From: Corella eumyota
Lineage: Eukaryota > Chordata > Ascidiacea > Phlebobranchia > Corellidae
Reading direction: 5' to 3'
Assembly: GCA_963082875.1 (NCBI GenBank)
Contig: OY720098.1
Span: 558,001 to 622,000 of the forward strand
DNA: 64,000 nucleotides
Made by a program: the position numbers and the translations under genes. Positions 11,952-26,600 of this stretch are shown piece after piece (within the stretch, counting starts at the first letter, position 1; every line of letters starts with the position of its first letter). The notes below the pieces were generated by a model. It was not told the origin of the DNA. It ran no database searches and saw only the letters and a program-made list of their open reading frames with translations.

Positions 11952-14525
11952 TCACGTTAGTGTGTCCTCGTTTCTTAAGTATTCACCAACGTCAGCTTGA
12001 TGAAATGCAATAATCGCCATTGGATCGGTTTTACGACATTCAGAAGTGGATTTTGCTGCTACTCCAAAACCCTGAAATAATTTAAAACAAAATTAAATTT
12101 TAGGATTTCTGTAAATTTATTTAAAATTACAAAAAAATCAGGAATTTTACTACATTTATATATTATTTGCCCTTTTAATGCTTTATATATACAAAACTAA
12201 ATGGCAAAAATATTAAGCTAGAATTATACAAAAATTAAATATAACTAGCTAAATGTCAAAAGGGCTGCATTAATATGTCTAATCGGGCATTATATATCAC
12301 CCAAAAAGATTTATTGTATAAATATAAAAATAAACATTTTATATTTTTTTAATGCCTAAAAAACTAATTAAATTTTATACACACAATAAAAATAATTTAA
12401 ATCTAATAGAAATAAAACAAAGAATTTAAACAAAAGATATTATGACATCACACTTACCAAAGGCATGTCACTCATAGAATACACAACAACTCCCTGGTAC
12501 TTGGGGGTGTTGTCAGTAATTCGACCCAGCCCCGATTTCATGATATGGTTCCCGTACAAAAATGTTTGCTCGGCATTTGGTTTCACCCACACTTTGTACT
12601 AAACAATCAACCATTGTTATCTACAATCACATATTGTTATTTACAAACCGGCAGCATGGTGTCTACACCACACATGAGGTCCTGGGTTCAATTCCCACTG
12701 ATCCATGCTATAGCGCCCTAATTAAGGCAATTTAAACAATATGAATTCCTGCTGAGCCAATACCTAATCAGCAGTTTAATTATCGGGCAACTATAAAGCA
12801 AGTATGATAATATCCCAAACTGCCACAGACTACTTAAGACTGGGTCAGGGTAACTGTTGTTACTCTATGTTTAGGTCGTGCATTTGACCTTTCCATATTG
12901 AGGATAAAGATATACAAAAAAAAATCATAAGTGTTTAATATAAAACTAGGTTTTAAATATTTTTTAAAATAATCCAAATACTAAATTAATTAATCAATAT
13001 TTGCTTGGGTCACATTATTAACATAAAACAACCTATTTAAAATTTAAAAAAATTTAAATAATTTTAAATTAAAATTTTTTTCGATATAATGCAAATTAAA
13101 AATAAGGCTTTTAGCGAGAATCAAACCGTATTTACCTTTGCATAAGGGGCAAGATAATCAAGTGCTGTCACATGAAGTCGAAACTTTCTTGTTTTTGTAA
13201 ACTTTCCGAAGCAGACTCCAAAACAAACGAGATTTTCACGACACACGTTTGCAGCTCTCTTCATTATTTCTTCCGAGACGTAGTAAACTCGTTCCTTGTG
13301 AAGTCTGAAGCAGTAACTTCCATCTGGACGATCTATCAGCGATTTTATATTTTCTCCAATACTAAACAATATGAAACATAGGAATATTAACTTGGTAAAA
13401 ACAAATAAATACGAGCTCTGATAAGAATTTCAACCGGTCGGGGAGTAGGGGAGTTTTTAACAAGATCTTGTGCGTGCAGTCGTAAAAAATAGCATTGCGC
13501 AATCGCATGCGCACTTAAATTTTCGGTCTACATGTAACTGCGTGATTTATATTGCGCATTTTCTCACGGTTTTTAGACACCAGGCATGCAACATGCTAAT
13601 TTTAGTCGTGAATTTTTTATAACGAAAAAAATCTTGTGTGTGCATGCTGCCTACTTTCTAAACTGAGATTTTGACATATTATAGCATTTTTATAAACATG
13701 AAAATACCAGTTTACAAACATAGAACTATAGGGTTTTTTTATTTAGGTTTTTCGTGATTAATGAAAGTAAATAAAAAGGTTTACAATAATTTTTACATTT
13801 ATGCGACGGGAAAAAATGACAACGTCAATTTAATGATTTAAAACATCCCATAAATATTAATGTTTACACAAAGATTTTAGTATATTATGGGATGGTCTGG
13901 TCACCAAACCCAGTTAAAAAATTTTATCCTACAATTCTAGGTCTAATTAATCTGTTAATTAGAAGATTAATGACATATATTACCGAGCAAGAATCATATG
14001 CTTAAAGATGCCAATTTACCTATTAAGACATTTTTTATTAACCCCATTATTTACCTTAAAGGCCCGTTCACACGGCGTACGCAACTTAATGTAAGATTAC
14101 AAAACCATTTAAAATGAACAGAGTCGTTCACATGTACGAAAGTTTGCGAAAGTTACGTAAGATTTCGTAAAGTTTTGTGGCTGAAACGAAATTTACGCAA
14201 GATTTCGTAAGCAGTATATTTTTATTGGATATTTTGTATTTGTTAATCCCTAGAACTCGTAAAGTTACGTAACGCAACGTTTCCTTGTCGTGTGAACAGG
14301 ATTTCACCCTTTTTATAAATATACCGCTCAATTTCCAAAAAAATTACGACCTAAACTTTAATAAAATTTCGATTTTAAAATTTGAGTTTTTACAATATGT
14401 TTATTTATCACAGAAGGTTTTCAGTAATATAAGAAGATACTATAAAAATATTTAAACAGTTCGACTTACTATTTCGCGAGTTTCTCGAACATTATCTTTG
14501 TTTCTTCGTCTGTTAAAGGCCTCAT
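11952..14525 (-). CDS. NIP7: 60S ribosome biogenesis factor NIP7
   Basis: Four exons (14470-14525, 13136-13361, 12458-12598, 11952-12071) give 543 nt and 180 residues, the same length as human NIP7. The protein opens [19 protein letters not shown] and runs through the NIP7 core ([20 protein letters not shown], then [20 protein letters not shown]) into the C-terminal PUA RNA-binding domain ([17 protein letters not shown]), ending NEDTLT. NIP7 is needed for pre-rRNA processing and 60S assembly in the nucleolus. Introns hold an inverted-repeat element (14063-14300), a degraded MITE and an S1 SINE. Possible poly(A) signals on the minus strand lie at 11820-11825 and 11688-11693. All splice sites are GT-AG and phases are consistent, so identity is close to certain. 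Confidence 0.97.
12647..12927 (+). mobile_element. S1 SINE in NIP7 intron 2
   Basis: Head shortened by a small gap (GCATGGTGTCTACACC), B box GGTTCAATTCC, complete tail with A(n). Confidence 0.88.
13435..13665 (-). mobile_element. Degraded MITE related to 2865-3115, in NIP7 intron 1
   Basis: Read on the minus strand it starts CAGTTTAGAAAGTAGGCAGC, followed by GCATGCACACACAAGATTTT. This matches the left end of the copy at 2865, and the far ends correspond more loosely (GCACGCACAAGATC). It is older than that copy. Confidence 0.7.
14063..14300. mobile_element. MITE in NIP7 intron 1 (CCCGTTCACACG termini)
   Basis: CCCGTTCACACG at 14063-14074 and CGTGTGAACAGG at 14289-14300 are inverted repeats around ~210 bp full of TTTCGTAAAG/TTACGTAA-type palindromic words. 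A TTAA lies just outside the left end (14056-14059), which would suit a piggyBac-like origin, but the right side is unclear. Confidence 0.65.
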
Positions 14526-14929
14526 TTTTATTAATTTTTATATCAACGATTTACAAAATTTTAGTAAATTTTAATAAAGCATGGCATTGGTAAGGTGACT
14601 TATTTGCGCAAACAAATTACGCCACGAATAAAAACGTGACAAAAATATCACAACCCTATTTAAATAAAATATTTATAAGAAAACATAAACAAATTTTTTG
14701 AATAACCAGCCTTTAGAATTTACAAAATAACGCATTTTCTGGTAATATTAAAGAAACAAGGTCGTGTGTTGGACTCGTGAGTTTAACGAAGTCTTAGTTA
14801 ATTTGTCCTTCGTAACTAGTTAGGTATAAGATGAATGTACGTTATGTTTAAATTCAAGGTTATTAGGTTGGGCCCGTTTAATAAAACAAAATTGCTTAGT
14901 CTGTTTTAAAACGAACATTTGCTTCTAAA

Positions 14930-15212
14930 ACCGGCAGCGTGGTGTAATGGTAAAAATACTTGCTACACCACACATGAAGGTGTGGGTTCAATCCCCATTG
15001 ATCTCATGTTGTAGCGCCCGAGTAAGGCGCTATAAACTCCTGCTGAGCCAGCACTTAATTAGCAGCATAATTATTGGGTAATTATAATCTATAATATTCC
15101 AAACTGCCACAGGCAACTCGAGACTGGGTCGAAGTAACAAATGTTACTCTATGTTAAGGTCGCACATTCGACTTTCCAACATCAAGGATAAAGATATATA
15201 AAAAAAAAATCG
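14930..15212 (+). mobile_element. S1 SINE upstream of NIP7
   Basis: Complete, from ACCGGCAGCGTGGTGTAATG to an A(n) tail; lies between HSPA5 and NIP7. Confidence 0.9.
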
Positions 15213-15530
15213 TGGGTTACTTGCTTAAAACATACAAAATTGTTTTTAAATCTCACTCAAGAACATTCTTTATAACTATTGCTTTAAAGTTGTACAAAAA
15301 ACTTTATTTAAAATATGAAAAACATCTAAGTTTTATGAAATTTTAATTTATTTGACCTCACAGAAACAAAAGTAAATTCTTTAAAGATAAAGCGGGATTC
15401 ATACCAAGACAACGAAGCTTAATATATTTATTTGCGCAAGGGGGGAATTAAAAGTAACACAATCATCTTGAAAGGGAGGGGGTATTTTTTGGGGTCAGAA
15501 GGGTTAGGGGGAGTTTTACATTCCAGTATC

Positions 15531-15536
15531 TTTATT
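15531..15536 (-). terminator. Candidate poly(A) signal of HSPA5
   Basis: AATAAA on the minus strand ~125 nt past the stop; it is followed toward lower coordinates by G/T-poor sequence. A G20 run (15553-15572) lies between stop and signal. Confidence 0.45.
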
Positions 15537-15552
15537 AGGGTAAAGAATATTT

Positions 15553-15572
15553 GGGGGGGGGGGGGGGGGGGG
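15553..15572. repeat. G20 homopolymer in the HSPA5 3' region
   Basis: Twenty G in a row (C20 in the sense strand), ~90 nt past the BiP stop, within a G-rich patch. It would fall in the 3' UTR. Its length is error-prone in sequencing. Confidence 0.8.
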
Positions 15573-15661
15573 TAGAAAAATAAATACATACTGCTTGATC
15601 GCATTGGGATCATAGGCTGGTTTAAATTTGAAAATAAGTTTTTGATTTCGATGGAACGAGG

Positions 15662-20125
<4,464 letters not shown>

Positions 20126-20406
20126 AATTTAAATTCTTTATAAACACTTTAATACTAAAAAATTACCTAATTTTGAAAATCTAAACCAAACAGTTAGATA
20201 TTAGTAATATCCTTAATAATATCTTTATTATATTTCTCTATTAACATCAAATTTATTTCGGCAAAATATAAAATTACGATGGTAATATTAAAATTTAGAA
20301 ATTAAACCGTTAATATCAGTTAAAAGTTTAACAAAAGTGCCTTACTAGCTGTTTTAAAACACAATATAAGTAGTCTTAATCGTACAACTATTCATTATCG
20401 AAATTA

Positions 20407-20413
20407 TTTTATA
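20407..20413 (-). promoter_or_regulatory. TATA box of HSPA5
   Basis: TATAAAA on the minus strand, ~280 bp upstream of the ATG and ~100 bp downstream of the stress-element-like site. It predicts transcription starting near 20380 and a ~250 nt 5' UTR. Confidence 0.55.
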
Positions 20414-20513
20414 AAAGACTGAGTTTTTTAGCCTAACAGTTAGGTTGTAACGTTAAAATGTTCTTTTGCTTTTATCAGGCTATCTTCCATTCATTGTAAA
20501 TACTCAACTGCGG

Positions 20514-20532
20514 TGTGGTGATTTCCTATTGG
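20514..20532 (-). promoter_or_regulatory. ER-stress-element-like site of HSPA5
   Basis: On the minus strand this reads CCAAT, nine bases, CCACA: one base from the ER stress element (CCAAT-N9-CCACG) bound by NF-Y and ATF6 in GRP78 promoters. It lies ~100 bp upstream of the TATA box, as in vertebrate GRP78. A second CCAAT (20560-20564) and a CCACG (20542-20546, plus strand) lie alongside. Confidence 0.65.
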
Positions 20533-20583
20533 TCCGTTTCACCACGTTGAACACTGCTGATTGGCTACAGCCGCAAAAAATAG

Positions 20584-20629
20584 TGACGTCGCATTTCGGC
20601 GGTGTATGAATCAGCGATATATGACGTAA
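20584..20629. promoter_or_regulatory. CRE/ATF-like pair in HSPA5 promoter
   Basis: TGACGTCG (from 20584) and TGACGTAA (from 20622) are ATF/CREB-type motifs just upstream of the CCAAT cluster, consistent with stress-responsive control of BiP. Binding is inferred, not shown. Confidence 0.5.
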
Positions 20630-21371
20630 CGAGCTGTTATGTTCTAATAAAATTAAGGCCACATCATCTTTTTATATGCTTTTGACACGTGCGTTTTTTA
20701 ATCCGTTTTGCAAGGTGTATATTGCATCATGGTTTACCTGTTTCTAACAATAACAAAAGCTGTTTAACATAACAATAATTTCGTAACTTGTGTAATTAGG
20801 ATTAGGTTTAATTAATTGCAACATAATTCTATTGTTATATTTCGTAAAACTAACTAAATACAATCAGTTGCAATACCAAGAAATGGTTTGTTTAATAGTT
20901 GAATAACTAAGTAATACAACAGGCCGTTATGATAGTTAAACATAGTTTTTTTTCTTTCATTTTGTTCTATTAAGTCATTTTTTTTAAATTTAACTGTTTT
21001 TTAAAAATTTTGGTATAATAAAAAAAAATTAAAAATAATATTATTTTATAATGAAACATTTTATGATTTATCATGATTTTATTTTTTAAAACAAATAATA
21101 TTATTACTTAACTATTAATTTTTTGAACTAGTAAATAAAAAATAAAAAAGTCAGTTTAAATAAAAAAGTCAGTTAAATATAATGTCCCATCAAAATAAAA
21201 TCTTAATATATATAACATAAAACAATTTTTGTTTTAATATTAATAATTTGTTCATGTTAATTAGATACAATGTAGTACTACTTAAACATTTTAATAAATA
21301 TTTAACAATAACAAAAAAAAGATAGTTTAACTCAAAAATAAAAATACTGCATCAACAAAAAGTCTTTATTT

Positions 21372-22166
21372 TTATTTGTTTTTAAAGTATCCAACTCTTC
21401 TTAAATATCTAACCAAAAGTGGAATGGTAACAACAGTTAAACTAGCCCTTACTGGTAGTATGAGTTTATGTAAAGTATAAGCAACCATGAATGTACTCAT
21501 ACCAGCTTGTGTAGCAGTTAAATCAAAACCCATCTTTTTGATAAATGAGTTAATATCAAAACCCATGGTTAACAACAAATACATTAAACCAAGTGATATT
21601 AGTGACAGCACAATGTGAACAAACATGCCAAATGCACCGTACTGTTTTAAAACAATCGACAACTTCTCCGAAATATTCTTGGCTTTCTCACTTTTTTCTT
21701 CGCTTTCCTTTTTTCGTTCACGAAGACTTTCCAGTTTCAGTTGCTGCCTTTTTAATTTATCCTCAGTTATATCTTGTTTCGTTTCATATTTAGCAGACAT
21801 ATCATCATGCTTATGTCTATATTGGTGGAGATATCGTACACTTTGCCCCCAGATTTCATTATATGGAGATTTCGGGAACAACTTATTCGCATTTTCTGAT
21901 TTATCTTTCGAAAATTGCATCCAAAATTGATCTGAATGTCTGAATGGTATTTCAGTATTTTTATTGTCAATATATTTGGGTATCAAAGTTTGAACAAATG
22001 TTAAATTTTCGGAATTTATTTCAACTGGTTCTGAATCTGCAAATGTTTTTCTTTGAATTTTATTTTCAGTTGAGAAATTCATAAACTTTGCAGAACAATA
22101 AACTGAATTTCTTCCAACTAAGAACTTGGTTGGATTGTGGAATAATTTTAACATCACTACATTCAT
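21372..22166 (-). CDS. FAM210B: FAM210B-like mitochondrial membrane protein (DUF1279)
   Basis: One uninterrupted reading frame of 264 residues. The ATG at 22164-22166 is the first true start; the frame runs further upstream only through a TTG codon. The N-terminus (residues ~1-35) is basic and rich in Phe, Asn and Ser with few acids, as expected of a mitochondrial presequence. Residues ~120-165 are a highly charged helix (KLESLRERKKESEEKSEKAK), probably coiled coil. The C-terminal ~90 residues match DUF1279: a hydrophobic segment (FGMFVHIVLSLISLGLMYLL), then STFMVAYTLHKLILPVRASL and LVRYLRRVGYF. The spacing is closer to FAM210B than FAM210A. FAM210 proteins are inner-mitochondrial and affect mitochondrial metabolism. 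Lack of introns is notable against its intron-rich neighbours. A poly(A) signal (21365-21370) almost abuts the stop. The B assignment is less sure than the family. Confidence 0.82.
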   Translation of the reverse strand: MNVVMLKLFHNPTKFLVGRNSVYCSAKFMNFSTENKIQRKTFADSEPVEINSENLTFVQTLIPKYIDNKNTEIPFRHSDQFWMQFSKDKSENANKLFPKSPYNEIWGQSVRYLHQYRHKHDDMSAKYETKQDITEDKLKRQQLKLESLRERKKESEEKSEKAKNISEKLSIVLKQYGAFGMFVHIVLSLISLGLMYLLLTMGFDINSFIKKMGFDLTATQAGMSTFMVAYTLHKLILPVRASLTVVTIPLLVRYLRRVGYFKNK

Positions 22167-22244
22167 TTTTATTTTAATCAATAATAAAACTTTAAAATGC
22201 AAACTTAAAAAGAACTGAAAATAGGGTTTTAAGGTTGTATTTTA

Positions 22245-22381
22245 ATACTTTTTATTCTTCATGTAAAAAGGTCGACTTCACAACCTAAACATAGAGTAAC
22301 ATTTGTTACCCTAAACCAATCTCAAGTTGCCTTTGGCAGTTTGGGATCTTATAAAATATAATTGCCCGATAATTAATCCAC
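22245..22381 (-). mobile_element. S1 SINE partial, abutting an opposite copy
   Basis: Tail and half body, ending at GCCCGATAATTAATCC where the plus-strand copy begins. Confidence 0.78.
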
Positions 22382-22385
22382 CAGG

Positions 22386-22676
22386 CTGCCAGGAGCGTGG
22401 TGTAGTGGTAAGAACACTTGCTACATCACACATGAGGTCATGGGTTCAATCCCCACTGATCTCATGCTGTAGCGCACTTGAGCAAGGCGCTATAAACGGT
22501 ACAAACTCCTGCTGAGCCACCACTTGATCAGCAGCATAATTATCGGGCAATTATAATCTATAATATCCCAAACTGCCACAGGCAACTCGAGACTGGGTCG
22601 GAGTAACTGATGTTACTCTATGTTTAAGTCGCGCATTTGACTTTCCCACATCAAGGATAAAGATATATACAAAAAT
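22386..22676 (+). mobile_element. S1 SINE upstream of FAM210B-like gene
   Basis: Complete head to tail (GCGTGGTGTAGTGGTAAGAA to GATAAAGATATATACAAAA). Confidence 0.9.
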
Positions 22677-23672
22677 ATACAATCTGCCATTCAGCCATTT
22701 TTTTTTATTTTTGCAGAAGTTTATTCGTTTATAGACAGATAGAACCTTTTTTACTTGCTTTAATGGCACTACAGTATGTAAGCAGTAAGATTAAACCAAA
22801 AGCAATAAAGATATATACACAAGTTTTGATTAATTTTAATCTTAAAATTGTTTGTTTAATTAAAAATTGTTTTAAAAGTTAAAATCATTTTCTCGTGTTT
22901 ATATTTTTTATCGTTCACTAAAACCAAAACAATTATGACGTAGGTTGCTTAGCCATGCGATTACTCGAATTTACCTTTATCCTCAAGTACTCCAAATTTA
23001 AAATTCTGCAAAATTTGATTTTTTTATGTTTATAGTTTACGAATATATGTTTTATTAAAACAAGAAATAATTTAAATAATTAAGGCACCAAAAAAGCATG
23101 CTGACGTAACAATGCCTAATTGTTACAAACAATAGTACATAATACAATCAACTAAAATATTTGTAATTAACAAATTACAAGAAAATATAGTACCAATTTG
23201 CTACAGTTTAATAATTAAACTAAAAAATTAAGATGACGACTACAAAGTTAGTTAATTATTATATGCGGTATATATAAATATATCATAAAATATGAATAAT
23301 ATTGCCTTAAAGTTAGTTTTTATGTTCTAGCATTTTTTAAACTTGAAAAGTTAAACAATTGCTAAAATTAGGACAAATAATATTTGCAGCAACAAAATCA
23401 TTTTGAAGAAAATTAGAACAGTATAAATTAAAACAAATTTGAGTTAACTATGAAAAAATAATCTAAAATAATAAATATATATTTGGAATGATTATCTGCA
23501 AATGCTAAATAAAAGCTCGGCTAAAATAAAATAATTATTTAACATTTTTTCGGGGATAAACACTTAAAAAAACTAAGTGCAAAAAAGGGCCTAAAAACAA
23601 GAAATCTATTTAGCTAATAAAATATATTGCAAAATTAAATAAAAACAATTAGTTGACTGAAGTTGAATTAAG
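22677..23672. other. Intergenic, UAP1 3' flank
   Basis: AT-rich, no coding frame, repeats or inverted ends recognised. No AATAAA found in the 200 nt after the UAP1 stop; a variant signal is likely. Confidence 0.5.
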
Positions 23673-26600
23673 TTAATTTCCATTTTTTGCGCCATTTTCG
23701 CAAACATTTTTAAGATAAACGGGAGAAGTTAACTTTTTCCCCTCGACATGTTCTCTTAGACCCTAAAAAAAGAAAATTTAATTACAGAGAAGTCACAAGA
23801 ATTTGCTTTTTTGAATATCTTTATTATTTTTATTCTCAATATGGAAGGGTTGACTTCATGACCTTAACATAGAGTAACATTTGTTTCCCTGACCCAGTTT
23901 TAAGTTGACTTTAAAAGTTTGGAATATTATATAGATTATAATTGCTGATATTAATTTTCTATTTGGTTTTGGACTAGGTAGAGTTCTATAATGTTTGAAA
24001 AGCCTAATTTAAGGGCGCTACAGCACAAAAGCAGTAAGGATTAAATGTAGGAGTGTATGTAGCGTGGTGTAGTGGTAAGAATACTTGCTACACCACCATA
24101 AAGTCGTGAGTTCATCCTTACTGCTCTCACGCTGTAGCAGCCTTGAGTAGGACGCTATAAATGGTATGAACTCCTGCTGAGCCAGCATTTAATCAGCAGC
24201 ATAATTATCGGGTAATTATAATCTATAATACCCGAAACTGGCACAGGCAACTCGAGATTGGGTCGGAGTAATTGATGTTACTCTATGTTAGGGTCGGGCC
24301 TGAACTTCTGAACCTCAAATATTGTTTGAGTTATTAATCTAATAAATCAGTTACCTCTCCATCATATGATAACAGCGGTGAAATCTCACATTTGATTGGG
24401 TATTCCCCACTTTCAGGAGTACTACAAAAATAATTAAATTTATTTTAAGAGAACTTAACTTTTAACATAACATATAAACGGTTTTTTAAATTTTTTTTCA
24501 ATTAATAATCTACTTAACCAAACTTACCTCACTAAAGGTTGGACTTCTTTGCCAGCTTCATCCAAAATAATTCCACCAGCTTGAACTATTCGACTGTGGT
24601 GTAAAAGTTAATATTAGTGTTTAAAACTCTGCAACTAGAAGTGTGATAATTTATAATGTTATTCAAGTAGGGAAAACGAAAAAGGTTTGTAACAACAAGT
24701 TGACAGACCGCCCAACAGACAGCATTTTAATTGTTGTAATAGGTTTACAACTCTCAACTAATATTTGCAAGCAATAATTTAACCACGCACTACAAACAGC
24801 AGTTTTATTTATTTTGTAGGCCTATAAATTTGACGTCTATTTATGTTCACTAAGCTTTATTGTATAAATCGAGTTTTAAATATTTTTGTGTGTTTTGTAT
24901 GGGTTTAACTTGGAGACAAATATTATGGGTTTAACTTGGGGACAAATATCATTTACTGGGCCTGATTGTAGTTATGAAGTTTAAGCCATAGTTCGAGGAC
25001 ATTTTTTATAGGAGGTTACTGCCTGGGTTGGAGTTTGTAACTTTTTAAAAATTATCTTAAAAGTTATTCCAAAATGACTTAGTACATTGTGAGATATTAG
25101 CCATAAGTGTAACTTACATTTAGCCACTTAAACTCACTCAAGTAAAACTCAACTCACCGATGATGGAGTGAAGTGAGAGCCCATCTAGAATGTCTTGGAG
25201 TGCACGAACTTGCTCCGTCAGCATTCTTCAGAGGTGAGAATTCATCTTCTCTTGAAACCTCCAGCACCACAAACTGCCTAAAAAAACAAAAAAAGGGTTT
25301 CTTCAAAATTCTTAAAATATTACAAGTTCAAGTTAATATAATTACCTTAAATTTAGATAAGTTGAAAAAAAAATATAAAACAAAAATATGTAGTCATTAT
25401 ATTTTTAAATTTAATAAACAGCAATGTGGTTATTAGATTATAACTTTTATTGAACATGTATTGTGGTTTTAAAATAAATTAATTATGGTTCACAAAATAT
25501 GGTTCAAATATGGTTGGTAAAAATGGTTTAAACATGGTTTGTAAACAGTTTAAATATGGTTTGTAAACTGGTTCAAATGTGGTCTGTGAAAATGATTTAA
25601 AAATGGTTTGTAAACACAGTTTAAATATGGTTTGTGAAATGGTTCAAATGTGGTCTGTGTAAACAGGTTGAATATGGTTTGTAAATATGGTTTGTAAAAA
25701 TGGTTTAAATATGGTTTGTAAAAATGGTTTAAATATGGTTTGTGAAAACAGTTTAAATATAGTTTGTAAAATGGTTCAAATGTGGTCTTGGAAAATGGTT
25801 TAAAAATGGTTTGTAAACACAGAAAAAATATGGTTTGTAAAATGGTTCAAATGTGGTCTTGGAAAATGGTTTAAAAATGGTTTGTAAACACAGATTAAAT
25901 ATGGTTTGTAAAATGGTTTAAATGTGGTCTTGGAAAATGGTTTAAAAATGGTTTGTAAACACAGATTAAATATGGTTTGTAAAATGGTTCAAATGTGGTC
26001 TTGGAAAATGGTTTAAAAATGGTTTGTAAACACAGATTAAATATGGTTTGTAAAATGGTTCAAATGTGGTCTTGGAAAATGGTTTAAAAATGGTTTGTAA
26101 ACACAGACTAAATATGGTTTGTAAAATGGTTCAAATGTGGACTTGGAAAATGGTTTAAAAATGGTTTGTAAACACAGATTAAATATGGTTTGTAAAATGG
26201 TTCAAATGTGGTCTTGGAAAATGGTTTAAAATTGGTTTGTAAACACAGACTAAATATGGTTTGTAAAATGGTTCAAATGCGATTTTCGAATATTGTTTAA
26301 ATATGGTTCATGAAAATGGTTTAAATATGATTTGTAAAATGGTTCAACAGTGGTCTGTGAAAATGGTTTAAAAATGGTTTGTTAATATAGTCTAAATATA
26401 GTTTGTAAAAATAGTTCAAATGTGGTCTTGTAAAATGGTTTGTTAATATGGTCTAAATATGGTTTGTGAAAACAGTTTAAATATGGTTTGTAAAATGGTT
26501 CAACAGTGGTCTGTGAAAATGGTTTAAAAATGGTTTGTTAATATGGTCTAAATATGGTTTGTGAAAATAGTTCAAATGTGGTCTTGTAAAATGGTTTTTT

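Larger units (their letters stand above)
20126..21371. other. Intergenic, HSPA5 promoter and FAM210B-like 3' flank
   Basis: The first ~550 bp holds the BiP 5' UTR and promoter (TATA, CCAAT, CRE-like sites). The remainder (20700-21370) is AT-rich with no feature seen. Confidence 0.6.

Noticed and set aside
22167-22202. Extended N-terminus of the FAM210B-like protein
   Set aside because: The upstream extension has no ATG; it begins at a TTG. The ATG at 22164-22166 is preferred.
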